Source of the DNA: Marinicella algicola
GTDB taxonomy: Bacteria; Pseudomonadota; Gammaproteobacteria; Xanthomonadales; Marinicellaceae
Length of the DNA: 64,000 nucleotides
Assembly: GCF_028401385.1 (NCBI RefSeq)
Contig: NZ_JAQOMR010000001.1
Location: 2,978,501 to 3,042,500, forward strand
Direction: 5' to 3'
This document shows, piece by piece, positions 38,959 to 50,177 of the stretch. The translations under genes were made by a program, and so were the position numbers. Numbering within the stretch: position 1 is the first letter of the stretch; each line of letters begins with the position of its first letter. The notes beneath the pieces are model-generated. The model had not been told where the DNA came from. It saw only the letters and a list, made by a program, of their open reading frames with translations, and did not search any database.

Positions 38959-40433
38959 CTATCTGTTCCGTTTCGGCACGCCGCACTTGCCGCCTTGATC
39001 GGCAGGCCACGACCAATTGGGGCCGTCTGTGTTGATCTGAACCAGCTGGGACCATCCGCTGCCGTGACATTGGTAGCATTGCGCGCAACGGCGGTATTTT
39101 GCCCCCAGGAACCCTGACAGTGTCTGGTTCCATACACCGCCATTGCGGACAGCTATGCTTTTGCCAAACAAAGCCGGCAGCCAATTGCCAAGCATCTTGT
39201 AAGCATGGTCGTTGTTGCGCGATCCATGATGGGCCGCCGTGTAGACAAGAGGACGGTCAGGTTGGACAAGATGGTTGTCGAAATCCCGTACTGGCCGGTC
39301 AATTCCGAAGGCAAGGCGAGAATCGCCCAGGAACAGTACACCAGGTTCGTCGTCGGTTTGTACCCGCTGAAACACAAGAGAGGCGACGTTCTGTTCCGTC
39401 AGGGTCAGCTTCAAGTACATAAGCATCGCGTTGGTTTCACGCTCGATCCTCTTGAGCTCTACGGCGTTCACTGGCCTAAGGAAACCCGACACCCCCCAGA
39501 AGGAATGGCGCCCTTCTCGAATGCGGCGAAGTCGAACCATCGAACCGGTATATCAAACATCGCCGCTGCACTGGCGATCTCGCGGATCGCTTCTGCTGTA
39601 TCGATCGAACTGCGAAACAGGCTTCTGGCAAGCTGCGCGTCTTCCGAGGAGTGCCGAAAGCCACGTTCCACCTGATACTCCCAATCATCGCCACCGCCCA
39701 CGCCAAATATTTCGACACTTTGACCGAGCCGGTCATACACATTTGCGCGTTCTGTTAGAGGTTCAGCATGAAGCTCGCTGGTTTCCAGATCGGACCGGAT
39801 TATCTCCCAATCATCTTCCGAGAAACCCCAGGAATTGGCGGCTCTCGCCGTCCGGCTGCCCTCCAAATCTGAGGAGCGTAGGTCAGCATCGCCGGCAGAG
39901 AAAACCTTTGTCTGATCATCCGGAGAAATTTCGGCTTTCATATACTGATGATGAAGCATTGATTGGATGGACCGGAATAGCCCCTCCCTGGCCGGACGGA
40001 CGCCCATTGGCTGGATTTCTTTATCGATCTTTCGCTGACTTCTCCCGATCTCGTATGCTGCAGCATTCGCCCCTTCATGCAGCATGGAGACCAGCCGGTC
40101 CGGATTGGTCAGGGCATATTCCACAGCTCCTGCCCAGCCACCTGGCAGCCAGAACTCTCCGATGTCATTGCCTTCGGCAAGCCATGTCTTGATGAAGGCA
40201 GGAAAGCCGCCCGCATGATCATGATCGCGGTGAGTGCAAATGGCGATGTCAATGGTGTCCGTTATCTCGGGACAATGCTCGCGGACGGCTTTATAGAGAC
40301 CGTTCTTCTTCGGTCCCTCAGACTTTGACTGTCCCCCATCGACGAGAATGACCCATCGTTTTCCACGATGATCGGTTTCAAGAATGAAGCTTTCGCCGCT
40401 TGTGAGCGGCAGTGCAGTAAATCGCGACGCCAT
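38959..40433 (-). CDS. ComEC-like metallo-beta-lactamase-fold protein with C-terminal zinc ribbon (frameshifted)
   Basis: About 491 residues. Metal motif THRDHDHAGG (His68-x-Asp70-x-Asp72-His73), the H-x-D-x-D-H variant typical of ComEC-type MBL domains rather than classical HxHxDH. Later come VLFLGDSRL and AAHHGSRNND, again like ComEC. A Cys cluster RRCAQCYQCHGSG near the C-terminus suggests a zinc ribbon. There is a roughly 230-residue insert between the motifs and no membrane segments, so this is a soluble enzyme, probably acting on nucleic acid or phosphodiesters. The frame changes near 39472: one more C restores SLGPVNAVELKR. First gene of the cassette with the GIY-YIG protein. Confidence 0.75.
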
Positions 40434-40460
40434 CAGAACCTCCCTTGGTTGCAGCTCTTA

Positions 40461-41389
40461 GAGCCCGATTTAAAAGTTGTTGAGTGATATCAGAAGGATG
40501 TGATTCAACCACCTCTGCCAAGAACGTGGAGGATCGCATGCCCTGGAATGATATCACCCGCCTGCAGCATAACCGGGATCGCCTTCGCTATCCAACCGAT
40601 TTGACGGACCGTGAGTGGGCTGTAATTGCTCCACTGATACCGCTGGCCAAGCCCGGCGGGCGGCCACGGAAAACGAATATGAGGGAAGTGGTGAACGCGA
40701 TCCTTTATATTGCGGGCAGCGGCAGTCAATGGCGGGCTCTGCCGAAGGACTTCCTCCGGTCTCCACGGTGCGAGGCTATTTCTATGGCTGGCGCGACATC
40801 GGCCTTTGGCAGACCATCAATCATCTGCTCGTCTGCGCTACGCGCGAACTGGAGGGGCGCGAGGCCTCGCCCACAGCCGGTGTCATCGACAGCCAGAGTG
40901 TCAAGACCACCGAAAGCGGCGGGGTTTCGGGCTACGACGCCGGCAAGAAGATCAAGGGCCGCAAGCGCCACATCATCACCGATACGATCGGGCTGATGCT
41001 GTTCGTGCTTGTCCATGCTGCCGATATCCAGGACCGCGACGGTGCGCCCGATGTCCTGAAAGCCATCCGCTACCGTTTCCCTGGTTGCGCCATGTCTTCG
41101 CAGATGGCGGCTATGCCGGGCAGAAGTTGCGAAAAGCGCTGCGCGGATGCGGCCAATGGAACCTTGAAATCATCAAGCGCTCCGACATAGCGAAAGGCTT
41201 TGAGGTTCTGCCCCGCCGATGGGTGGTGGAGCGCACCTTCGGCTGGTTCGGACGATGCCGTCGGTTGGCCAAAGATTGGGAAAAGTCCATCGCAAGCGCC
41301 ACAGCATGGGTCAACATCGCCAGCATCAGGGTGATGACCAGACGCCTCGCACGATATTGTTTCCCATCATGAACTTTTGAATCCGGCTC
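40461..41389 (+). mobile_element. IS5-family insertion sequence, copy B
   Basis: 929 bp, nearly identical to copy A, with the same 18-bp imperfect inverted repeats. Flanked by a 3-bp target duplication TTA (40458-40460 and 41390-41392). It lies between the MBL gene and the 68-residue gene, so it inserted inside the island without breaking a recognised gene. Near identity with copy A indicates recent movement. Confidence 0.93.
40538..41372 (+). CDS. IS5-family transposase, copy B (frameshifted)
   Basis: Same protein as copy A. Copy B has the correct GGGG at 40854-40857 (giving [17 protein letters not shown]) but lacks one C at 40753, where copy A has CCC. It differs from copy A by R for L in GRCRRLAKDWEK. 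It shares the break at the CCC at 41079-41081. Confidence 0.88.
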
Positions 41390-41406
41390 TTAAATACGCG
41401 CCTGCG

Positions 41407-41613
41407 CTACTGTTGGGCTTCCATCATATCGATGAAATCTGTCCACTTAATTTTAGAGCCAGTCTTCGTCTTACCTTTAAACCATTCGAGACCTGTTTTC
41501 GTAACCTTGCATCGCCCTAGATATGTTTTTCCATCTGGCGAATAAACCGATAGAACCATGCCTGAATTCTTGACAGCCAGATCCAGTCCGAATTCTGCGA
41601 TTGAAACCTTCAC
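41407..41613 (-). CDS. 68-residue protein coupled to the methylase
   Basis: The GTG start at 41613 overlaps the methylase stop by one base (TAGTG), with AAGGAG upstream. The protein reads VKVSIAEFGLDLAVKNSGMV, then LSVYSPDGKTYLGRCKVTKTG, then a basic stretch KGKTKTGSKIKWTDFIDMM. Small, beta-rich in appearance, positively charged. The family is not recognised. Tight coupling as the third gene of the helicase-methylase operon suggests an accessory or DNA-binding role in the same system. Confidence 0.65.
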   Translation of the reverse strand: MKVSIAEFGLDLAVKNSGMVLSVYSPDGKTYLGRCKVTKTGLEWFKGKTKTGSKIKWTDFIDMMEAQQ

Positions 41614-44600
41614 TACACTTCTCCTTGCTTGCTTGAATGAAAGGCCCCCGGCCAGCCGCCATGCTTCTCGATCACCTCGTCGATCTCGGCCATGATCCGC
41701 CGGGTTTCGGTCAAGGCGACGACGACGCGGCGGTAGTGGAGAATGTCTTCGTCGGTCAGCACGCGGCCGGGCGAGGCTTTCTTGCCGCCCTTGGCGGCGC
41801 GGTCCTTCAGCCATTTCTCGCAGACCTGGTAGCCGCCAACATGAAACTCCCAGGTCGCCCTGGGCACATCCTCGAACCAGCGCGAGGCGTTGATCATCAC
41901 CTTGCCGTTCTCGTACTTCGGATAGCCCTTTTCGACGCGGGCTTCGCCAGTGCCGTTGAAGGTGGTCGCGGGGTCGAACTTCGCCGAGTCCTTCAAAACG
42001 GGCCCGTCGTCGGGATTTAGAAGATGCAGCGCCACGAGTTCGCGCCCGAGTGGCACCAACGCCTGGAACAGTTTCAGGCTCCCGGGCGTGGGGATACGCG
42101 GGAAATCCGACTTCAGGAATTCGGCATAGCGGGTGCGGTAGGAAGGCGCGTGGAGGATGGCATAGATCCAGTCGAACAGGTCGCAAGGTCCGATGGTCCT
42201 GGCAAGATCTCCGCGCCCATCCCACCCTGCCTTATCGAGCGAGAGCTGTTCGGGCTTTTCATAGCGGTAGTCTGCGCCGAGGCTCTCCTGTTTCCCACGT
42301 GTGATCCCGTCGTTGTATGTCAGCCCGACTGCTGCGCCAAAACCTTGGGCAAACGTGCGGTCGATGTTCGGGCGGCGATGGGATTCACCTGCGGAAGGTT
42401 CGAGCCAGAGGGGAAAAGGTAGTTCACCTCTTTTATGGAAACGCTGTGGTGCTGGATTAACTCCGAGAATGCGAACACATGATTCCAGCCACCCACGATT
42501 TCGGTACCGCGCACAGTCGAGATCCCCACATTCCTGCCGCCGATCATGTGGCGCATCACTTCCGGCCGCGGCCTGCATTGGAAACCGCGTGACTTTCCAG
42601 TAAATACGGTGGACCGGAAGTCGAATGGCCGATAGGCGATCTGTTGAAGATGATCTTTCCAATTCTTGAGTGATTTTAAATCATCCTGCGCATAGGCTGT
42701 CTGCCAATCGTCCGGCTCCTTTTTGTTTTTCAAAACAACTTCAACCGGATTTGCGGACACCTCCAGCTTCCACTTGTTCGGCCCACCGCGCTTGTCTCGC
42801 TCGATTAACAAAGGCTGGAGATCGGTGTCGAGGAATTGCTGAACCGTGTGTTCCATTTCCTGCTTGGTAAACTGGACGCACAGTTCGTCATTTGCAGTGA
42901 CGATCCCGGCATTGTTCAGCGCCTGGATATCCTGGAGTGAAGGTGCGGCGTAAAATTCCGCCATCAATGGGTTCTCCGCGCCCTCAGATGTTTCCATCGG
43001 CGTCAGCCTGAAAATCGGCGGCAGGGGATGGATGGGATTTACTGCGCCACCCAACCCATTTCGTTCCAGCCAAGTCAGCTTGCCGTTGTCGCCGGTGCCC
43101 TCACCAAGCACACCGAGAAGATCGGTTTGCTTGACCCCGAGGTCTGTGTTCAGCTTTCCTGCAATCGTGATGTTGGTGCCTTCCTCTATGTCGAAGACGC
43201 CTTCGTCTCTTGAACCATCTGGTGCGGTTTCGCGTTTGTTGATGTTGCCATGCAGATCGACGATGCGCAGCATCGGGAAGCTGTCCATCAGCTCTGTGCG
43301 AACGCCGCGAAAGGTGGGGCTATCTAGCCAGGAGTTGGAGGTAATGTAACCAAGCACACCGTGGCCGGACTGCTCAATCTGGAGCATGGCAAAGGCAATA
43401 AATTTTACATAGTCGTTGTTGAGCCATTTCGGGTTTCTCTCGTTCAAAGGCTCGCCACGCACATGAAAGAACCGCTGGATGATCTCGCCCGCAAAAGTGA
43501 GTTTTCCCTTCACCTTGCTGGGGTTCATAGAATGGCCCTTGTAGGGCGGATTGCCGATCACAACGGTGAACGGTGTGGTGTCCTTTGCCTCATTGGCGCG
43601 TTCTGCCTCATGGGCCAGAGCCTTAAGTCGCATTCGTTCTTCCAGATCGAGATCGCGGGATGGCTGAAGCGAGTTGGTGAGCAGAATGTGGGCCCGGTCG
43701 CCATCCTTAATCTTGTATCCAGTCTCGGTGAGCTTCAGCCCGATCTTCAGATGGGCGATGGCATAAGCTGCCATCTTGAGTTCGAACGCTGTGATCCGCG
43801 GTAGGAGGTGCTTCGGCACATAGGCATTCCACGCCTCGGCGATTTCCGCCTCGCGCTTGCCTTCACCCTTCCAGTGCTCCATCATGCGGTTGTAGATCAG
43901 GTCGATCACCTCGACCAGAAAGGTGCCGGTGCCGGTCGCGGGATCAAGGATCTGCACAAAGGGCGTATCGGGCTTTACATGAGCAGGAACGGCAATCTTG
44001 TCATTCCGTGCCGCCAGTTCGCCCCAGTTGGTGGTGTCGGCGAGACCGAGCGGCAGGCCGAACTGCTCTCGCAGCATCTCATCCACACCGCGCACGATGA
44101 AGCCGACAACCGCGGGCGGAGTGTAGAAAATGCCTGCGTCAACCTTCTGGTCCCGATCATATTCATCTATGAAGTTTTCGTAGAAATGGATGACCGGATC
44201 CATTTTCGGGTTCCGGTTGCCGAAATCTCGCAGCACGGCCTCCATGTTGGCCGTGTTCAGCATGTCTACTACATCGCGCACGCCAAGCTCGTCGAAATCC
44301 ATACCCTGCCGCTTGTCCCGGCCGCCGAGCTTCAAAAACTTTCGAATAGTTCCTTCAGGAAGGGATTCGTCTTCGGCACCATGTCGGCCATGTTGTCGGC
44401 CACCAGCAGCGCGCCGGGCCGCGAGATCCGGGCGGCCAGCATGCCATAGCAGATGGTCTGGGCGAACATGTCGGCAAAGCCATCCTCGTCCAGATCCTGG
44501 ATCAAGTTCTTGCGAAAGGCCTCAAGCATGGTGCGCATGGGCCCCTTGTCGCTCTCGGCTTCCAACAACTGATTAGCGCGGGCACGGATTTCCGTTGCGA

Positions 44601-45240
44601 GAACGGCGAGTCGGATCGCTAGATCCTTCGAGGTTTTGATTGTCTCGTTGAGCCGCAATTCGAAGGCTGAAGACCACTGTTCTCGCCATGCCTTTTGGTC
44701 CGAAGGATCGTCGGGCCAATGAAGCTTCTGAGCCAGCGTTTTGCCGACGTGATCATTGTGAAGCTTGGTGTCCCTTGCGTTCCAACCGAGGACCTTCATC
44801 ACCGGCAGGTCGTTTGTTGCCAGACCGTCTGAGAAATGCACAAAGGCGAGTTCGCGTTCGCCGGACTTGCCGAAGTTGGCGGCAAAGATCAGGTCGTTCT
44901 TGTCCCATGCCTGTCGCTCGGCTGCCTGCGCGCCTGCACGCTTCTTGACGACAAGGCCCCGCAGAATGCGGCGCAGTACGGTCACGGAGATCGACTTCTC
45001 CTCAAAGGAGACAAAGAAGATGCCCCAGGGCTGGTTTGTCGCTAACGGCCTCAACTGGTGGATCTCACGAATTTTCGCGGTTTCTTCGGGTTTCAGGCCC
45101 AGTTCGCTGGCCTCATACTCAAAGACGAGATCTTCTAAGTCATAGCCGTAGATCGGCCAGTCGAGCTTGTCCTCAAGAATTTCGATCAGCTTGGGAAAGC
45201 TGTTGACCCTGGCCAGTTCTGCTGCGGTGATATCGGTCAT
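41613..45240 (-). CDS. Large N6-adenine DNA methyltransferase, ISP/COG1002-like (two frameshifts)
   Basis: About 1,209 residues. SAM motif I lies in QILDPATGTGTFLVEV near residue 435, and catalytic motif IV is GNPPYKGHS with NPPY near 564, the signature of adenine-N6 methylases. The C-terminal third contains HAPSYRTRYAEFLKSDFPRI, the pattern of type ISP C-terminal (target-recognition) domains. The N-terminal 300 residues (PIYGYDLEDLVFEYEASELG) are typical of this large methylase class. Frame changes: near 44335 (T run, FESFLKLGG) and near 42362 (one C, AAPNIDRTF). It starts 14 bases after the helicase. Together they would form a restriction-modification-like defence system. Confidence 0.85.
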
Positions 45241-45254
45241 TTATTTCGCCATTC

Positions 45255-48200
45255 TCAACTGAGTTCCATCCAGGCCTTCAATACAGGCCCGACACCCACC
45301 GGCGCCTGCACTTTGCGCAGGAAGGATTTTACGATGTGTCTTTCGACTGCGGTGCGAACATCCGACAGTTGAAGCCGCTCCATCTCGACCTTGCGCGGCG
45401 TCTCCGGCGTTGAGCGGATCGCGTCGACGATTCGTGGCGCGTCTTCGATGATGTCCTTGCTGGCGACATCATAGAGATACCACTGTACGTCGCCCGCCTC
45501 CGTGGTCCAGACATCCTCGCCGGATTGGTCGCTGGCCGCCTTGTCATGGGCCGGCCGCGCATAGCAGAAGAAGACCGCCCGGGTTCCAGGCTTGATGTTT
45601 TCCTTGCCGGAAAAGACGGCATTCGGGAAGCCATCCAGCATCTCGTCCAGCTCCGGGTGCTGCTTCAGCAGATCCTGCCATTCGAGGTGCATCTGCTCGT
45701 CAGGGCTCTTCTGGCCTTCATACTGCGCCTCGAAGTTCTTCAGATCTTCATAGTCGTCGTCTTCGCGCAATAGCTTGCCATGCTCGATGCCAAGCGTCTT
45801 GGATATGCGCAGCGTTTTGTGGGCAACCTTTCCGTAAAGGCGAAGGAGTTCATCCAGGTCTCCCGGTGGCAGAAAGTTCCAGTAGGCGACTGTGCCCCGC
45901 AAATCCTTTTGATCCGGATGATCCTTCAGGATCTTCGCCTCAATCAGTGGATTCATGCGCCGGTCGACACGGCCGATGCGCTGCATCAGGCGAACCGGAT
46001 TCCAGTGAAGATCGTAATTGATCAGGCGCGTTGCGTCCTGAAGGTTCAGACCTTCAGACAGGACGTCGGTCGAGACCAGCACACGGATTTCCTTGTCGCC
46101 CTGTTCTCGGCTGGAGCTTTCATTGTAGTAGGGCGAGAAGCGTTGAATGATCTTTGATCGGTCGCCCTTTGTGCCGCTGTCTATCTGCTCGACACCGTCG
46201 ATGCCGGCATCTCGCAACTGCTTGGCCAGGTAGCGCGCCGTATCCCCGAACTCACTAAAGATCAGAACCTTGTGCTTGGACAGCGTCTTGTCCGTTTTCA
46301 ACATCTGGATCAGCCTCTTGAGCTTGAAGTCCTGGCTCGGTTTGAATTTCTCGAGCTCGTATAAAAAGTCTGCGATCTGCTCGAGGTCAGCCAGGGTGTC
46401 AGCGATGATCTCTTCAATCTTGAAATCGTCGCGTTCGAGCTTTTCGACGGCTTCCAGAAGCTCGGCGGGAACCAGGTCTTCGTCTGCCTCCGGATCAAGC
46501 AAATCCTTTTGAGGTTGATAGCCCAGCAACTTGGCATGTTTGCGTTTCCAGCGCTCGAGTTGCGCCTTCTCATGATCCGTCTCGCAATGGACTTCGAGCC
46601 AGGCCAGCAATTTTTGCAGTAATCGCCAGCAGGATTGCCGGAAGGCTTCGGCAGAACTTTCAAAGCGTTTCAGGAAGCTGGTCCGGATCAGCGCGACAAC
46701 CTGTTTCAAACGGCCACGCTCAAGTGCGGTTGCGACGTCTTCGGTGTCGCCCTTGTAGTAGGCGTACGGATTATAGATCCCGAGCACAAACAGCGGTTCA
46801 CGCTTGTTGAAAGCGTTTGCCACCATATCGAGCAGCTTGCCGTAGGTCTGCCGGACCGAATATTCAGCGACAGTGGGCTTGCGCGGCTGCGGGAACATGA
46901 CGTCCCCGCCACCCTCGCGCTTCATGCTTTCCTTGACATAGCTTCGGCTGCGCTGGACGACCAGGGCATCAAACAGCGGGTCGGACTGAAGGCGGGACGA
47001 CACGTCTGCTGAGTTTAGCTGCAGCTCCGGATCATCGGTCCGACCGTAGATCTCATTCTCAATCCGCTTCTCAAGTTGACGGATGTATCCTGGGAGCGAA
47101 TGGATGCCGAGGGTTCCTCCGGAGAAATGGTCAGCCTGGTGTTGGGTAAAGAGCTCCACCATATGCTGAAAATCAGTGAGGCGGTTGTTGATCGGTGTCG
47201 CGGTGAGCATGAACATCTGCTTGCCCCCGCCAGATCGTAGAGTCGCCAGTAGCGCGATTTTCGGGCCTCGTCCTCTTCTCCCCGGATGCCTGTGTTCCTG
47301 AAGTGATGCGCTTCATCGATGATGATCACGTCCGCTTCTTCCGCGACACGTTCGAGTTCTTCCTCGATTTTTCACGCATCAGGTCGGTGTGGCTAAAGAT
47401 TTTCAAACGGCTGTAGCCTTTGAAAACATCTGGAAGACGGTTGCGCAGTTCGCGCTCCCACACCGGCTCCTTGGCTGCCTTTGGAACGAAAAGGGCGACG
47501 TTCTTTTTCTCATGAACGGCAAAGCGCTCGATCAGCATCAGTCCGATGAAAGTCTTGCCCAGACCGACGCCGTCGCAGAGGAACGCTCCGCCATATTTTT
47601 CGGCGCGCTTTAGGAGCCCGCCATACCCATCTTTCTGGTACTTGGCCAAAACCGGAAAGATCCGCGAGTTGCGTTTCTCCCATTCACCGGCTGTTTCCTC
47701 ATGGCCAAGGAAATATTGCTGAAGCGAACGGGCATAGGTTTCGAATGGCGAGTATGGCCGTGTGTGGCGCTCGGCCACCTTCAGGATTTCTGGCGTCACA
47801 TCCTCCGCCTGGTCCCAATGCTCTTCGTACCACTCCTGCAGTACCGCCACCGGTGTGCCGGAAATCTGGACGTTCAATTCAATGTTCTGGGTAAGGCCCG
47901 GCAGCGTGAAGTTTGAAGACCCTACCAGCGCAAAGGACCCTATCACTTCCTTCCGGGCATGCGTGATGTAGGCCTTTGCGTGAAACTTGTCCTTTCGATA
48001 CACCCGGCATTCAATTTTGCCGGTGCGTAGCGCATCGACGATCGCGTCGACACCGTCAAGGAAATGGTTCTTGGTTTTTGCGATCTCGATACTCTTGTTC
48101 AGCCGCTCCGAAACTGCCCCAACGGCATTCTCGAATGCCTTCTTTGTCCTTTTCGATACCTCATCCCCCATAAGGATGCGGATCTTGTCCAGCTTCTGCC

Positions 48201-48408
48201 ATTCCCCATCGAGCTCCAGGAGAGCCCCAATTTCAAAGAATCCTGACGCTATATCGAATTGACGAGAGAACTCACACCAATCCCGCAAATATCTGGATGC
48301 CTTGAAATCCTCATCGCTGTTATCGACGATGAACAACTCACTTCCGACTTTGTGGCTTGAACGCGTGGGCAACATCAACTCCGAAAAATGTGGATATGCG
48401 ATTTGCAT
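45255..48408 (-). CDS. PLD-nuclease/SNF2-helicase fusion protein (two frameshifts)
   Basis: About 1,051 residues. The N-terminus has a phospholipase-D-like nuclease domain with KFHAKAYITH (His143, Lys145) and GSSN (163-166). A SNF2-type helicase follows: Walker A CDGVGLGKT near 280-286, DEAH box IIIDEAHHF, FMLTATPINN, then KVLIFSEFGDTARYLAKQL and motif VI MQRIGRVDRR. Frame changes: near 47368 (one A in an A run) and near 47220 (one G in GGGGG, restoring LAGGKQMFMLTATP). An alternative start is the ATG at 48375, three bases after GGAG. First gene of the operon with the methylase; the likely role is translocation and cleavage of invading DNA. Confidence 0.87.
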
Positions 48409-48611
48409 ACACGGTAGGTTAGCTGGAGGGATTCTACAATCTCAGATTAGCGATGTGCTCGGTTGCGTGCAGCTTCGGAAATGCCGGAAATCGGGTTCCT
48501 TTTGGAGGGTTGATGGGAGACACCGGGTTCCTGATGGGGAGGGGATGGTCGTACCGTCAAGAAAGTGGCTGAAAACCATGGCAATGCGGGTAAGTATCTG
48601 CCCCAATGTCC

Positions 48612-49809
48612 CTATTTGTTGTTGCCTCTCGAAACCTCCCCAATCTTCTCCGCCCACCATGCGGCCATTCTGACGCGTTCTTCCCAATATGCTCCACGGT
48701 GGTAGGCGCGGCGGACCCCGTTGCCGCTCACATGGGCGAGCTCGGCCTCGATCGCATCGGCGTTCCACAGCCCGCTCTCGTTCAATAGCGTGGAGGCGGT
48801 CGCGCGAAAGCCGTGGGAGGTCGCTTCGTGTTTCTCGAAGCCCATCCTCCGCAGGGCTTGGTTCAGCGTGTTTTCACTGATCGGCCGCTCGAGTGATGTG
48901 CTCGATGGAAACACAAGCCGAAGGTTGCCAGTGTGCCGCCGATGTTCGCGCAGTATTTCTACTGCCATGGGCGGCAGCGGCTTCCGGTGAACCCGGCGCA
49001 TCTTCGCCCGCTCTTCAGGTATCGTCCAGGTGGCCTTGTCCAGATCGAATTCTGTCCATTCCGCTTGCCGCAATTCGCCGGGCCGGGGATACAGCAAAGC
49101 CATCAACTTCAGGGCTGCCTGTGTTTCGATAGAGCCGGTGTAGGTCCAGACGGCCTTGATCAGCCTGGTGAACGGATCCCATTCAGTCAACGCGGCCCGA
49201 TGTGTGACCTTCGGAGCGATGATGGCGCCTCTCAGTCCGAAGGTGGGATCGTTGCTGACCCGGGCCGTTGCAATCCCATAGCGGAACACCTGGCTGATCA
49301 CCGCCCGCAGCCGGCGCGCGGTCTCATAGTTTCCGAGCGCCTCGACACGACGAAGAGGCACCAGAATATCGGCGGCGTCGATCTCGCCAATAGGCTTCGA
49401 TTGCAGATCCTTGAGCGCAAGCCCGATCAGCCAGCGCTTCTTGTTCATCGTCGCCTCCGATTTTCCTTCACGGCTGTTCTTTTGGAGAAACTCCTCGGCG
49501 AGAGCCTCGAAGCTGTTGGTTGCAGCATCGGCCTTGGCGATCTTGTCCTGCTTTTTCTTCTGGGATGGATCGACATCGTCGGCGAGCAGCTTTCTTGCTG
49601 CATCCCGATGAGCACGGGCCTGGGCGAGTGAAACATCCGGCCATGCACCAAACGCGAGCTGCTTCTGCTTGCCGCCGTAGCGATAGACCATTCGCCAAAG
49701 CTTGCTGCCGTTCGGATTGACGACGAGCAACAGGCCGCCGCTGTCTCCGTGCTTGGTTGCCTTCTCGCCCGGTTTGAGCGCGCGAGATCCTGGTGTCAGT
49801 GAGTGGCAT
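48612..49809 (-). CDS. Tyrosine integrase of the island (DUF4102/P4-like, one frameshift)
   Basis: About 399 residues. The N-terminal DUF4102 arm-binding domain (GDSGGLLLVVNPNGSKLWRM, YGGKQKQLAFGAWPDVSLAQ) is followed by the core-binding domain and the catalytic domain with Arg I in LLYPRPGELRQAEW, the HxxR equivalent in TSHGFRATAST and Tyr in RRAYHRGAYWEERV. The start MPLTDTRI at 49809 is in another frame; dropping one T near 49785 gives MPLTDTRIRALKPGEK, the expected family start. Placed directly next to the tRNA-Leu 3' end, it should integrate and excise the island. Confidence 0.9.
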
Positions 49810-49935
49810 GTGATGGCGTCCGACTCGATTGAGTGATGGCATGGTGCTGCGATGCCAGCAATTATGCCATCAAATTCTCTGGATGCCATCACATGCCGGT
49901 GGACGGTGCAGGACGTTGAACTCGCCAAAACCAAC

Positions 49936-49961
49936 AAAAACCCCGCTTTCGCGGGGTTTTT
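49936..49961 (-). terminator. Bidirectional rho-independent terminator
   Basis: A perfect 11-bp stem of an A/T end plus CCCCGC, with a TTTC loop, flanked by T runs on both strands. It lies 32 bases beyond the tRNA-Leu 3' end in the direction of tRNA transcription and upstream of the integrase gene. Confidence 0.88.
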
Positions 49962-49973
49962 GGATTTTCCTGG

Positions 49974-50010
49974 ACGTTCCGGAACAAGAAATTGGTGCCC
50001 AGAAGAGGAC
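49974..50010 (+). repeat. Right attachment-like repeat (attR) at the tRNA-Leu 3' end
   Basis: Contains GAAATTGGTGCCCAGAAG and continues through GAGGAC, overlapping the last bases of tRNA-Leu (49993 onward). It matches 34146-34181 apart from the CCC/CC difference and four substitutions. The tRNA is left intact on this side. Confidence 0.8.
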
Positions 50011-50079
50011 TCGAACCTCCACACCCTTGCGAGTACCAGCACCTGAAGCTGGCGCGTCTACCAATTCCGCCATCTGGGC
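49993..50079 (-). tRNA. tRNA-Leu(CAG)
   Basis: 87 nt on the minus strand beginning GCCCAGATGGCGG and ending with an encoded CCA. Acceptor arm GCCCAGA pairs with TCTGGGC. The anticodon loop TTCAGGT between CCAGC and GCTGG gives anticodon CAG. A variable arm of class II size (TGGTACTCGCAAGGGTG region) and the TTCGAGTCC T-loop confirm Leu. It is the integration target of the island. Confidence 0.96.
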
Positions 50080-50177
50080 AACGACCGCTCGTTTAAGAGA
50101 CCCGGCGGGTTTCGTCAACGGGTATTTGACGTTTTCACGACAAAAACGCAATGCGATGCCGGGCCACCCGTTTGCGG

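Larger units (their letters stand above)
34162..49992. mobile_element. Genomic island integrated in tRNA-Leu(CAG)
   Basis: About 15.8 kb between the attL-like repeat and the tRNA 3' end. A DUF4102-type integrase lies 180 bp inside the tRNA end, the standard arrangement for tRNA-targeted islands. Contents, left to right: unknown protein, two small HTH proteins, AlpA-like regulator and second recombinase, MBL/GIY-YIG cassette, IS5 copy B, 68-residue gene, methylase, helicase, integrase. The gene content is defence-like and accessory; no conjugation or phage structural genes are seen. Confidence 0.82.

Noticed and set aside
41613..48408. The helicase-methylase operon as DISARM or BREX.
   Set aside because: Core genes (drmA, drmB for DISARM; pglZ, brxC for BREX) are not present, and the PLD domain is fused to the SNF2 helicase rather than a separate DrmC.
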